A DNA stretch of 64,000 bases, from the NCBI GenBank assembly GCA_020846635.1, contig JADLDO010000028.1:1-64000 (forward strand). Direction: 5' to 3'. This DNA is from Caldilineaceae bacterium. Lineage in GTDB: Bacteria; Chloroflexota; Anaerolineae; Caldilineales; Caldilineaceae. The notes under the pieces are model-generated. The model did no database searches, had not been told where the DNA came from, and saw only the letters and a list, made by a program, of their open reading frames with translations. The position numbers and the translations under genes were made by a program. Shown here piece after piece: positions 53,406 to 62,617 of this stretch. Each line of letters begins with the position of its first letter. The stretch's first letter is position 1.

Positions 53406-53816
53406 CTAAAAGTCATCATCACCAAACGCGCCGCCCATATCCATGCCGGAGTCTGCGCCCACATCGGGAAATGCCTGGTCAATGGATTCGGGACTTTCCC
53501 CCGCCTCAAGCCGGTCGAGCACCTCGCTCATCTCGGCATCGAGCGGCTCGCCCATCTCCCCGCTCATTTTACGCATAAAGTTCGCCAATGCGCGCGGGTC
53601 CTCGTTCTCCAAGCCGGACATCAGCGATGGATCCGCCAGATTGTCCAGCCGGCTCTCCTCGGACTTTAGCAGCGCGACGCGGCTCACCAAGCGACGTAAG
53701 CGCGCACCCTCGCAATTTGGACAGCGCGCCGCCTCATCGCTCGCCTCGCTCATCGTGCGGAAAAAGACATTTACCCGTTTGCGACAATCCGCGCAATAAT
53801 ACTCATAGATCGGCAT
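53406..53816 (-). CDS. FmdB-family zinc-ribbon protein
   Basis: A 136-residue protein with the FmdB/DUF zinc ribbon at the N-terminus: MPIYEYYCADC...CPNC, with cysteines at 8, 11, 32 and 35. The remaining 80 residues are acidic and end in Asp/Gly/Phe (GGAFGDDDF). FmdB was named as a putative regulator; most members have no tested role. Confidence 0.85.
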   Translation of the reverse strand: MPIYEYYCADCRKRVNVFFRTMSEASDEAARCPNCEGARLRRLVSRVALLKSEESRLDNLADPSLMSGLENEDPRALANFMRKMSGEMGEPLDAEMSEVLDRLEAGESPESIDQAFPDVGADSGMDMGGAFGDDDF

Positions 53817-54078
53817 ACCCTTACCCCTGATATTCCCTCAACATGCCCCGAAAATTCCGTGGGCCTGCCCGTTGCAGCGCTGTTCCGCTGCACAGACCAA
53901 TTTCGTACTGTGACCGCAACTCGCGTATACTTCCCGACAGTATCGCAACGATTATACTATAGTATGTATAGTCAAGAGCATGTAGGCTCAGGTTCGTGTG
54001 ATCATCATTCGATCCGTTCTACAACTTGTTCATTCTTTATTTCGAAATTTGTCGCGAATTGCTATAAGGGGCTTGTGC
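53817..54078. other. divergent promoter region between fmdB and gmk
   Basis: I see no gene here. Around 53948-53972 there is an AT-rich pseudo-palindrome with ACTATAGT at its centre. TATAAT occurs on the minus strand at 53951-53956, facing fmdB, but a nearby TTGACT is too close (13 nt) to form a normal promoter with it. Confidence 0.3.
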
Positions 54079-54729
54079 ATGACCCAATCGTCCGAAACCG
54101 ATGCCGAAGTCACGGCGCTCTACAACAGTCTGACCGCGCCGCGACCTGTGCTGGTTGTCATCTCCGGGCCAAGCGGCGTGGGCAAAGACGCAACGATCCA
54201 GGCCATGCAGCAGCGCAATACTCCCTTCTATTTTGTCGTCACTGCCACCACTCGCCCCCGCCGCCCTACTGAAACAGATGGTGTAGATTATCACTTTATC
54301 AGCATGGGCGAATTCGCCGAGATGATTGAAAACGGCGAGCTGCTGGAATATGCCATTGTCTATGGCGACTATAAGGGTATTCCCAAAAAGCATGTACGTT
54401 CGGCATTGGCAAGCGGCAAAGATGTGATCATGCGGATTGATGTCCAGGGAGCGGCAACCATCCGCAAGCTGATTCCCAACGCGGTGACAATCTTCCTCAC
54501 GGCAGAGAGCGAAGATGAGTTGGTGCGACGGTTGCATGAACGCAAGACCGAAGCGGATGACAAATTGAAGATGCGAGTGGCAACGGCGCGCCAGGAGTTG
54601 AAAAACATTGTCGACTTTGACTATGTTGTGGTCAACCGTGACAGCGAACTGGAAGAGACTGTAAATCGGGTATTGAGTATCATTGCTGCTGAAAAGAGCC
54701 GGGTCGATTGGACGCCGGTGGAACTCTAA
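54079..54729 (+). CDS. gmk: guanylate kinase
   Basis: The enzyme phosphorylates GMP to GDP. The 216-residue form has the P-loop GPSGVGKD (30-37), TRPRRPTETDGVDYHFIS, ELLEYAIVYGDYKGIPK and the lid segment FLTAESEDELVRRLHER. The first 20 residues precede the kinase core. The ATG at 54079 is used; 53998 also opens the frame but has no family match. The rhomboid gene follows after 15 bases. Confidence 0.95.
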   Translation: MTQSSETDAEVTALYNSLTAPRPVLVVISGPSGVGKDATIQAMQQRNTPFYFVVTATTRPRRPTETDGVDYHFISMGEFAEMIENGELLEYAIVYGDYKGIPKKHVRSALASGKDVIMRIDVQGAATIRKLIPNAVTIFLTAESEDELVRRLHERKTEADDKLKMRVATARQELKNIVDFDYVVVNRDSELEETVNRVLSIIAAEKSRVDWTPVEL

Positions 54730-54744
54730 AAGGGATAAACCTAC

Positions 54745-55632
54745 GTGAGCAACCTCGATCCCCACAAACCGGTTGGATACGACGCGGCAGACGAAGCGAT
54801 TGATCGCCCTAGCCGGGATCTGATTGCGATTGAACACAACACCACACCAAGCAGCGTACCGCCGTCCTCTGAAGATTTGCGCCCGCGCTTTGCGATCCGC
54901 CAGACCAAGCCGCGCATAACCCACTACCTGCTCGCCGCCAACGTCGCGGTCTTTATCGCCATGATCGCCTATGGCTATTTCCAATTTGGCACGATTAACG
55001 GTTCGCAGGATTCGCGCGTGCTGACCATCTTTGGCGCGAAGATCAATTCTCTGGTCGCCGCGGGGCAGGTTTGGCGGCTGTTTACCGCCATGTTCCTGCA
55101 TATCGGCGTGATCCATCTGCTCTTTAACCTCTATGCGCTCAATGCATTGGGGCCGCTGGTCGAGAGCTATTTCGGCCATCTGCGCTTTACTGCTATCTAC
55201 CTGATCGCGGGGCTCTTTGGCAGCCTTGCTTCCTATGCCTTTTCGCCTGTGCCATCGGCAGGAGCATCAGGGGCCATCTTTGGCCTGGCAGGGGCCATCA
55301 CCGTCTACTTTTTACGCTATCGCGAAAACTTTGGAGCGCGTGGGCGCGCTATCCTCAACAATATGTTTCTGGTCATCGGCATCAACCTGGTCTTTGGAAT
55401 GACACAACCGGGGATCGATAATTGGGGACATATCGGCGGCTTGCTCGGCGGCGCGCTGGTCACCGCGGGTGTGCTGCCCACCTATACCCGGCCCGGCGTC
55501 ATCACCTATGGCACGAATATCATGGAAGAAGAACCGCGCCAATGGCTGCACGCAGGCTGGGTGATTGTCTCTTTGGCGCTGTGGTATTATGGCGTGCAAT
55601 GGGCTACGGATCGCTTTTTGGGCCAGCTTTAG
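54745..55632 (+). CDS. rhomboid intramembrane serine protease
   Basis: A 295-residue membrane protease with about six or seven TM segments after a cytosolic N-terminus of about 55 residues. The catalytic Ser175 is in SAGASGAIFG, His229 in DNWGHIGG; the HxxxHLxFN pattern is FLHIGVIHLLFNLY (His120, His124). The start is GTG, with GGGA upstream. It cleaves membrane-anchored substrates; none is known here. It is in operon with gmk and malQ (16-bp gaps). Confidence 0.92.
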   Translation: MSNLDPHKPVGYDAADEAIDRPSRDLIAIEHNTTPSSVPPSSEDLRPRFAIRQTKPRITHYLLAANVAVFIAMIAYGYFQFGTINGSQDSRVLTIFGAKINSLVAAGQVWRLFTAMFLHIGVIHLLFNLYALNALGPLVESYFGHLRFTAIYLIAGLFGSLASYAFSPVPSAGASGAIFGLAGAITVYFLRYRENFGARGRAILNNMFLVIGINLVFGMTQPGIDNWGHIGGLLGGALVTAGVLPTYTRPGVITYGTNIMEEEPRQWLHAGWVIVSLALWYYGVQWATDRFLGQL

Positions 55633-55647
55633 GGAGCTAAATTTCTC

Positions 55648-57222
55648 ATGGACTACCCTCGACAAAGCGGTGTTCTACTACATCCCACCTCTCTGCCCGG
55701 TCAATTCGGCATCGGCAGCATGAACGGCGCGGCCTATGAGTGGGTGGACTTTCTCGCCAGCACACGCCAAAGCCTGTGGCAAGTGCTGCCACTCGGCCCA
55801 ACCGGCTATGGGGACAGTCCCTATCAGAGCTTTAGCTCCTTTGCCGGCAATCCCTATTTGATCAGCCTAGAAGATATGGTCGAAGAAGGGTTACTGGATC
55901 AGGCCCTCTTGGCAGATGCGCCCGACTTTCCGGCGCATCATGTCGATTATGGCACGATTTACACCTGGAAGCTGCCGGTGCTGCACCAAGCAGCCACAGC
56001 CTTTGCCACGGGTGGCACGCCCGAACTGCAAGCGGAATTCACCGCCTTCTGTGCGGATCAGGCCGGTTGGCTGGAGGATTTTGCGCTCTTTATGGCGCTC
56101 AAGGATGCCCACAATGGCGCGGCCTGGAATACGTGGGAGATGCCGCTGCGCAGCCGCAAAGCCAGCGCGCTGACCCAGGCCAAAAATGAACACGCCGCTG
56201 CCATCCACACCCATAAATTTAACCAATGGCTTTTCTTTCGCCAGTGGAGCAAGCTCAAAGCCTACGCCAATGCCCAGGGGATTCGCATCATTGGCGACAT
56301 TCCCATCTTTGTGGCGATGGACAGCAGCGACACCTGGACCAGCCCGCAAGAGTTCTTCCTGGATACTGAGTTTCAACCGACGGTCGTCGCCGGGGTTCCG
56401 CCCGATTATTTCAGCGCGACAGGGCAGCTTTGGGGCAACCCGCTCTATCGCTGGCAGCACATGAAGACGAACGGCTATGCGTGGTGGCTGCGTCGTATGC
56501 ATGCCGCGCTCCGCCTCTATGACCTCATCCGTGTAGATCACTTCCGCGGCTTTGCGGGCTATTGGGAGATCCCCGCCGGTGAACCCACTGCCGAAAATGG
56601 TCAATGGGTGCAGGGGCCGGGCGAGGACTTCTTTGCCGTCGTGCAGCGCGAACTGGGCGACTTGCCGATTCTTGCTGAAGACCTGGGCGAGATTACCCCC
56701 GATGTCATCGAGCTACGCAACCGCTTCAACTTGCCGGGGATGAAGGTGCTTCAATTTGCCTTTAGCACCGATGGCAGCGACAAGTTTCTGCCTCACAATT
56801 TTCGTCATAACTTCGTGGTCTATTCAGGAACCCACGACAATGACACCACGCGCGGCTGGTATGAACAGAGCGCCACCGACGAGGAGCGGGATTTCTTCCG
56901 TCGCTATTTCCACACGGATGGACACGAAGCGGCGTGGACGCTCATCAATGCCGCCTGGAGCAGCGTTGCGGTGCTTGCCATCGCGCCGCTGCAAGACCTG
57001 CTGAACCTGGACACGTCTACGCGTATGAACCTGCCGGGCCGCGCCACCGGCAATTGGACATGGCGTTTTACGTCGGATGCCATTAACCATTGGTTGATAG
57101 ACCGCCTCTTGGAGACGACCACCCTATATGGCCGCGACCCTGCGATCTATGCCGGTAAAGGCGAGGAAGCCGGTGGACAATCGGGCCAAGATGCAGTTGG
57201 CACAGGGGGACGTGCCCCGTAG
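55648..57222 (+). CDS. malQ: 4-alpha-glucanotransferase (amylomaltase)
   Basis: A GH77 disproportionating enzyme that moves alpha-1,4-glucan segments. The 524 residues start with RQSGVLLHPTSLPGQFGIG, and the GH77 marks are RIIGDIPIFVAMDSSD, the nucleophile region LIRVDHFRGFAGYWE, the acid/base LPILAEDLGEITPDV and FVVYSGTHDNDTTRGWY. The last 30 residues (EEAGGQSGQDAVGTGG) extend past the family core. With the glycogen system it handles maltodextrins. GGGAG lies close to the ATG. Confidence 0.95.
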   Translation: MDYPRQSGVLLHPTSLPGQFGIGSMNGAAYEWVDFLASTRQSLWQVLPLGPTGYGDSPYQSFSSFAGNPYLISLEDMVEEGLLDQALLADAPDFPAHHVDYGTIYTWKLPVLHQAATAFATGGTPELQAEFTAFCADQAGWLEDFALFMALKDAHNGAAWNTWEMPLRSRKASALTQAKNEHAAAIHTHKFNQWLFFRQWSKLKAYANAQGIRIIGDIPIFVAMDSSDTWTSPQEFFLDTEFQPTVVAGVPPDYFSATGQLWGNPLYRWQHMKTNGYAWWLRRMHAALRLYDLIRVDHFRGFAGYWEIPAGEPTAENGQWVQGPGEDFFAVVQRELGDLPILAEDLGEITPDVIELRNRFNLPGMKVLQFAFSTDGSDKFLPHNFRHNFVVYSGTHDNDTTRGWYEQSATDEERDFFRRYFHTDGHEAAWTLINAAWSSVAVLAIAPLQDLLNLDTSTRMNLPGRATGNWTWRFTSDAINHWLIDRLLETTTLYGRDPAIYAGKGEEAGGQSGQDAVGTGGRAP

Positions 57223-57240
57223 AGCGCCCAGGGCTATGGT

Positions 57241-57346
57241 ACAACGCCCCCCTAGACGGGGCTTGGCAAGCCGCCTCTTAAGCCCCGTTTAGGGGGCGTT
57301 GTTACGTAGCCGGATGGTTTTAACCTCCGGCGCTCTGTGACGTAAA
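57241..57346. repeat. palindromic repeat, GGGAGCCC family, copy 3 (composite)
   Basis: The left half is a near-perfect inverted repeat with arms of about 22 bp (GCCCCCCTAGACGGGGCTT and its partner, one mismatch and one gap) at 57241-57264 and 57280-57303. The right half reads TAGCCGGATGGTTTTAACCT then CCGGCG, bounded by TTACGT and ACGTAA. The same two-part order occurs at 31271-31366. It lies 19 bp after malQ and 12 bp before a glycosyltransferase gene. Confidence 0.7.
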
Positions 57347-57357
57347 GAAAGTTTGGA

Positions 57358-59979
57358 ATGAGTTCGACCCTATCTAATCCTATATCCACCCCTGCATCGA
57401 GTCCTGTCTCTACCACGCGATCCAACCTAGAGCAACGAGGGTTGCTTTTTGCGGCGCTGCTGCTCATCGCTGCGAACGTGATGACGCTGTTCCCTGGCTG
57501 GTTCACTGTGGCAGGGGTGCTGATCCTGGGCGTGCTGCTGCCTGGCACAATGGCCGCGGCATGGCTCTTGCGCCGCGCGCTTCCGTCCACGTCGGAATTC
57601 ATCGCCTACAGCCTGGGGCTGGGCTTCACGCTCTATGTGCTGGCGCTGTTGGTGGTGACGGATGTACCGGGGCCGCTGCATGGCTGGCATGTGCTGCTAA
57701 CGCTCAACCTGCTCTCTGTTGCGTTGGGCATCGGCTGGTGGCGCGCCCAACGTACCCCGGCGCTGTGCCTCCCCGAACCCCCGCAAGATCGGCGCGGGCT
57801 GGATCGTTGGGCAATGGTGGGGCTGTTGAGTGTCCTGATCGTGGCTGCACTGCTGCGCCTGCCCAACTTGGGCTATTCCGATTTTCAGGGGGATGAAGCG
57901 CGCGCCTTGCTGCGCGCCTCCGAGGCCATCCAGGGCTATCCCAGCGCACTGGTGATCCACAAAAAGGGGCCAACCGAGATCCTCATACCGCTCGGCATCT
58001 ATGCCATACAAGAGCAGATCACCGAGGCACAGGCCCGCTTCCCCTTTGCACTGGCAGGGATTGTGGGCATCTTCGCCCTTTATTTGTTGGGCTGGCGCAT
58101 GTTTGGCGCGGTGGCGGGCTGGCTTGCGGCGATGCTGCTGGCAGTGGATGGCTACTTCATCGGCTTTGCGCGCATTGTCCAGTATCAGAGCGTTGTCTTT
58201 CTCATGAGCGTGCTGGTGGTGCTGGCGCTCTATCGCCAGGCACGCGCCGACCGGCCTCTCCCCTCCTATCTGCTCCTGGCAGGGCTTTGCATGGTGGGCG
58301 GCATCTATGCCCATTACGAGACAATTTGGGTCTTGATCCCAGCCCTCTACCTGCTCTATGTTTATCTGCGCCGCACAAGCGATCTCAAGGGATGGTTGCA
58401 GTCGGCGATTGTGCCTTTGCTGGTGACGGCTGGGCTGCTCATGCTCTTCTATGTGCCGTTTGTGTTGGATGCACAGTGGAACGAGACGGCAACCTATCTC
58501 TTTGAACACCGCATCGACAGCACCTCTTTCCCGCACAACAACACATGGGATGTCTTTCAACGCAGCGCCATCTATGATTCCGCCTACCAACTTTTCTTTA
58601 TGATCCTCATGACGGTGGTCGCGCAAGGGGTCGTGCTGCGTAAAATTTGGCCGCGCTGGGCTGTGTGGAGCGTGGCGGCGCTGACGCTGGCGGGGTTGGC
58701 GGCGAGCCTGCTGTACCGTCACGACTGGCTGATTATCGGCGGCACAGATCACACATGGCTTTTCTATACCCTTGCCGTTGCGGTTGCCTTTGTGCCGCCG
58801 CGCATCACCGACGAGGAGCGCACCGTCTGGAGTTGGTTTGGCATTGCGATGGTCGTCTCGCTCTTCTATGTCGCCCGGCCCAACACCCATGTCTATGGCT
58901 TCTTTATCCCCTGGGCGCTTGTGGTGGGCTTGGCAGGGGAAGCGATCTGGCGCGGGCTGCGCGGCATCACCGGCTTAGGCCGCGCGCGCCTGGTGGCACT
59001 GCCGGTATCGGTTCTGCTCTTTGCGATCTTCGCCAACTATGCATTTCAAATCTTTACCTACACGGACGTGGAAGTCTATCGCACCTGGCTCACCAACCGT
59101 CCCTGGGGCTATTGGACACCCTATGAGATTCCCAACCGCGGCTCGCTCTTTGGCTTCCCCTATAAAAACGGCTGGAAGGTCATCGGCGCGCTCTATGCAG
59201 ACGGGACGTTGGATGCGCCCTTTGATTCGAACGAGACGTACCGCATGGCCGACTGGTACAGCCGCGGCCTCCATTTCTGCCCGTCCGACGCCGAATATTA
59301 TATGCTGCCCACCACGCAGCAGCCGGACGAGGCATTGGAGGATCCGGCAAAGTTGTTTGAGCTGACCTCTGCGGGTTTTCGCCAATGGGGGGTGATCACG
59401 GTCAATGGGGACGAGCGTATGCGCATCTTTTCCAAGCGACCCGGCGATGAGCCTGTGCGCGTCTTTGAAGAGAGCGACTATGCACCGGTCTTCGATGCCA
59501 CGTTGACTTCGCCGCTCTTCATCAAGCGCGGTCCTGCCCTGCTCGCACAGCCGGCTACGACGGTCGAGTATCGTCTGCAAGATCATCTGTGGCTCAAGGG
59601 CTACACCTTGCCCCGTACACAAGTCGCCCCTGGTGAGCAGTTGGAGTTGCAGCTCTTTTGGGAAGTAACGCAGATGTTCCCGCGCGGCGACAAGAGCTTC
59701 ATCCAACTGATTGATCTCGACACGCTCCACAAAGCAGCCCAGCGCGATGGCGAACCAGGCTGCGGCGTCTATCATCTCGGCGAGTGGCGCACAGGCGAAC
59801 TCAACCTTGATCCCTACACGCTCAAGATTGCGCCCGACACCCCACCCGGAACCTATACGCTGCTGGTGGGTATGTATGACGACGAGACTGAGGAACGCTA
59901 TCCAGTCTTTGCCGCAGATGGCGCGCATCTGGGTGATGCGATCCATCTGGCAACCGTCGAAGTCGTCGTCGCCAAGTAA
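57358..59979 (+). CDS. glycosyltransferase-39-like membrane protein (paralogue A)
   Basis: An 873-residue polytopic protein with about 12 membrane segments and a long outside C-terminal region. The GT39/ArnT-type acidic motif is NLGYSDFQGDEARALLRASE, and HKKGPTEILIPLGIY follows. Such proteins use a polyprenyl-phosphate sugar as donor. A beta-rich module at the end (DTPPGTYTLLVGMYD) is shared with its neighbour and the DUF2079 protein. The next gene, ten bases on, is a paralogue of the same length. Substrate unknown. Confidence 0.8.
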   Translation: MSSTLSNPISTPASSPVSTTRSNLEQRGLLFAALLLIAANVMTLFPGWFTVAGVLILGVLLPGTMAAAWLLRRALPSTSEFIAYSLGLGFTLYVLALLVVTDVPGPLHGWHVLLTLNLLSVALGIGWWRAQRTPALCLPEPPQDRRGLDRWAMVGLLSVLIVAALLRLPNLGYSDFQGDEARALLRASEAIQGYPSALVIHKKGPTEILIPLGIYAIQEQITEAQARFPFALAGIVGIFALYLLGWRMFGAVAGWLAAMLLAVDGYFIGFARIVQYQSVVFLMSVLVVLALYRQARADRPLPSYLLLAGLCMVGGIYAHYETIWVLIPALYLLYVYLRRTSDLKGWLQSAIVPLLVTAGLLMLFYVPFVLDAQWNETATYLFEHRIDSTSFPHNNTWDVFQRSAIYDSAYQLFFMILMTVVAQGVVLRKIWPRWAVWSVAALTLAGLAASLLYRHDWLIIGGTDHTWLFYTLAVAVAFVPPRITDEERTVWSWFGIAMVVSLFYVARPNTHVYGFFIPWALVVGLAGEAIWRGLRGITGLGRARLVALPVSVLLFAIFANYAFQIFTYTDVEVYRTWLTNRPWGYWTPYEIPNRGSLFGFPYKNGWKVIGALYADGTLDAPFDSNETYRMADWYSRGLHFCPSDAEYYMLPTTQQPDEALEDPAKLFELTSAGFRQWGVITVNGDERMRIFSKRPGDEPVRVFEESDYAPVFDATLTSPLFIKRGPALLAQPATTVEYRLQDHLWLKGYTLPRTQVAPGEQLELQLFWEVTQMFPRGDKSFIQLIDLDTLHKAAQRDGEPGCGVYHLGEWRTGELNLDPYTLKIAPDTPPGTYTLLVGMYDDETEERYPVFAADGAHLGDAIHLATVEVVVAK

Positions 59980-59988
59980 ATAGAGCCT

Positions 59989-62610
59989 ATGAACCTATCT
60001 CGAATTGACCTAGCCCAATCCTTGCGCCGCCCGCAGTTTGCACCGCTGCTATTGCCCGTCCTTGCAACGGCCCTCGTCGCCCATGCCTTGATCTTTGCTC
60101 CTTTGCCATTGAGTTGGCGCGCGGGTGCGGCGCTGATCCTGACTGGCTTGCTGCCGGGTCTGCTGCTGGTCGAGTGGTTGGTGGGCAGCCGCGCCGAAGC
60201 CCCACTCGATGCGTGGGAGCGCACGCTTTACAGCGTGGGCGCGGGTACAAGCATCCTCGTCGTAGGGATGCTCCTGCTCTCCTATCTACCGGGGCCAATT
60301 GTGCGCTGGCAGACCTTTGCGCTCTTTGACACGATTTTGCTGGTGCTGATACTAGGGGTAGCGCTGCGTCCTACCTCCTCAGAAAGCGCAACCACCCTAG
60401 ACGAGTGGCCTCCACTCTGGCCCACCGTCCCGCGCGGCTGGCTGCTGGCCGCGATCATTTCGCTGCTGCTGGTAGCGGGCTTTTTGCGCTTCTACAGCCT
60501 CGACTATTCCGAGTTTCAGGGGGATGAGACGCGCGTGCTGCTGCGCACCGCCGAGGCGATCCAGGGGCTTGAAGACACACTGATGATCCACAAGAAGGGG
60601 CCTGCGGAAATCCTCTTGCCTAGTTCGATCTATTCGCTGGTCGACCGGCTCAACGAGGTCAGCGCGCGCCTGCCCTTTACCCTGCTCAACATGGCGGGGT
60701 TGTTGGCGATCTTCCTCTTGGGCTGGCGCATGTTTGGCGCGGTGGCAGGGTGGAGCGCGGCCATGATCCTGGCGTTGGATGGCTATTTCGTCGGCTTTGC
60801 GCGCATTGTCCAATACCAGAGCATGGTCTTTTGCCTGGTGGTGCTGACCGTCCTCATACTTTACCGGCTGGTACGAACACCGCGGCTGCTGCCCAACTAT
60901 CTCACCCTTGCCGCCATCTTCCTGGGTACAGCCATCCTCTCTCACTATGAGGGCGCGCTGGCGGCGATACCGGGCGCATTCTTGCTCTTTATGCTCTGGC
61001 GGCGAGGGACATCGCTGGCGCGCCTGGGCCGAGCGATGATCGCGCCGCTGCTCATCGGGGCAGCGATCCTAGCCTCCTTCTATGTGCCCTTTGTCCTGCA
61101 TCCCTCCTTTGCGACGACCTATGACTATATCGCCGGCAGCCGTATCGGCTCCACCTTCCCCTATAACAATCTCGAAGATTTCTGGATTCGCACCACCCTC
61201 TACAGCACGACTTACTATTTGGTGCTGATGATCGGGGTAACAGTCCTGGGGCTGGCGCGTGTCTACTGGCGCAATTTGCCGCGCCCATTGGCATGGGCTG
61301 CCATTGTCCTGCTTGTGGGCGGCCTGGTGATGAGCTTCATCCGTCCCTCATGGCTGGTGATTGGGGGGACGGATCATACCTGGCTCTTCTTTGCGCTGGC
61401 GTTGGCAGGGGCCTGGTTTGCGCCGCGCCTCACGCCGGAAGAGCGCACTGCCTGGCTCTGGTTTGGCATCGCCGCCATCTTTATGCTCTTTTTCACCCTG
61501 CTCCCCAACACCCATGTCTATGGTTTTATCATCGGCTGGGCATTGGCGGTAGGCATGGTCATCGGGGCAGGCTATCAGGCGTTGGCGCGCGCCATCAGCC
61601 TGCCCAGAGCGCGCCTGGTTGGGGGCGCGCTGGCGGCGCTGCTGATCCTCCTCTTTGGCAACTATGCCGCCTGGTATTTTACGCTGGGCGACCTGGAGGT
61701 GCTGCGTAATTGGCGTACACTGCGACCGCCCGGTTATTGGGTCAGCTATGAGATGCCCATCGGCAGGTCAATCTTTGGCTTCCCCTTGACCAATGGCTGG
61801 AAGGCGGTAGGCGTGCTCTATGCTGATGGGGTTCTAGATGCGCCCTTTGAGGTGCATGGCAAAGAGCCTGTCGCCGACTGGTATACGCGCGGGCAAGTCT
61901 ACTGCCCGCGTGACCATGTCTATTACCTCTGGCATGATGCGGTCGAGCCAGGGGATCAAAGCTACCATCGCGGCGTGCGCCAGCAGATCGAGAAGGATGG
62001 CTACCAACTCTTTGGCGAGATCACGGTCAACGACCAGCCCCGCCTTGCCATCTACAAGATGAGCGATGCGCCGCTGACACCCCAGCTTTTCGCCGCAGAG
62101 GAGTACGCGCCGCGCTTTGATGCCGAACTCTCCGGCCCCATCTTTGAGATGGATGGCCCGACCGCTGTGCCTCAGATTCAAAAGCCGGTCGATTTCCGCT
62201 TTGGCGACCCGGTTCATGGCAATTCCATCCGCCTGATAGGTTACACCCTGGAGGGGCAAGATAACGTCCCAGGTGGCGCTGTTCATCTCACCCTCTATTG
62301 GCAAACAGACGCGCCGGTCGAACCCGCCTATAATGTCTTTGCCCAAGTGGTTGACCGCAGCGATGATTATAAAGCGGGGCAGGCCGATGGCGAACCGGCC
62401 TGCAACAACTACGCCACCTACGCATGGCAGCCCGGAGAGACCATCGCTGACCGCTATTACATTCCTCTCGCAGCGGATGCGCGGCCCGGAACCTATACTT
62501 TGTTGATCGGCATGATGGGCAAAGAAGGCAACCTTGAGATCTCCACGGCGGATGGCACGCTACTGGGCGGAGCGATAGGCATTGATGAAGTCCGCATTGC
62601 CCAACCCTAA
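59989..62610 (+). CDS. glycosyltransferase-39-like membrane protein (paralogue B)
   Basis: Also 873 residues, aligned with paralogue A through the whole length: LDYSEFQGDETRVLLRTAEA, HKKGPAEILLPSSIY, then the matching stretch GWRMFGAVAGW. The C-terminus carries the same beta-module (ADARPGTYTLLIGM). Identity looks moderate, so the duplication is old. The two genes are in one operon with ten bases between them. Confidence 0.8.
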   Translation: MNLSRIDLAQSLRRPQFAPLLLPVLATALVAHALIFAPLPLSWRAGAALILTGLLPGLLLVEWLVGSRAEAPLDAWERTLYSVGAGTSILVVGMLLLSYLPGPIVRWQTFALFDTILLVLILGVALRPTSSESATTLDEWPPLWPTVPRGWLLAAIISLLLVAGFLRFYSLDYSEFQGDETRVLLRTAEAIQGLEDTLMIHKKGPAEILLPSSIYSLVDRLNEVSARLPFTLLNMAGLLAIFLLGWRMFGAVAGWSAAMILALDGYFVGFARIVQYQSMVFCLVVLTVLILYRLVRTPRLLPNYLTLAAIFLGTAILSHYEGALAAIPGAFLLFMLWRRGTSLARLGRAMIAPLLIGAAILASFYVPFVLHPSFATTYDYIAGSRIGSTFPYNNLEDFWIRTTLYSTTYYLVLMIGVTVLGLARVYWRNLPRPLAWAAIVLLVGGLVMSFIRPSWLVIGGTDHTWLFFALALAGAWFAPRLTPEERTAWLWFGIAAIFMLFFTLLPNTHVYGFIIGWALAVGMVIGAGYQALARAISLPRARLVGGALAALLILLFGNYAAWYFTLGDLEVLRNWRTLRPPGYWVSYEMPIGRSIFGFPLTNGWKAVGVLYADGVLDAPFEVHGKEPVADWYTRGQVYCPRDHVYYLWHDAVEPGDQSYHRGVRQQIEKDGYQLFGEITVNDQPRLAIYKMSDAPLTPQLFAAEEYAPRFDAELSGPIFEMDGPTAVPQIQKPVDFRFGDPVHGNSIRLIGYTLEGQDNVPGGAVHLTLYWQTDAPVEPAYNVFAQVVDRSDDYKAGQADGEPACNNYATYAWQPGETIADRYYIPLAADARPGTYTLLIGMMGKEGNLEISTADGTLLGGAIGIDEVRIAQP

Positions 62611-62617
62611 GCCACCC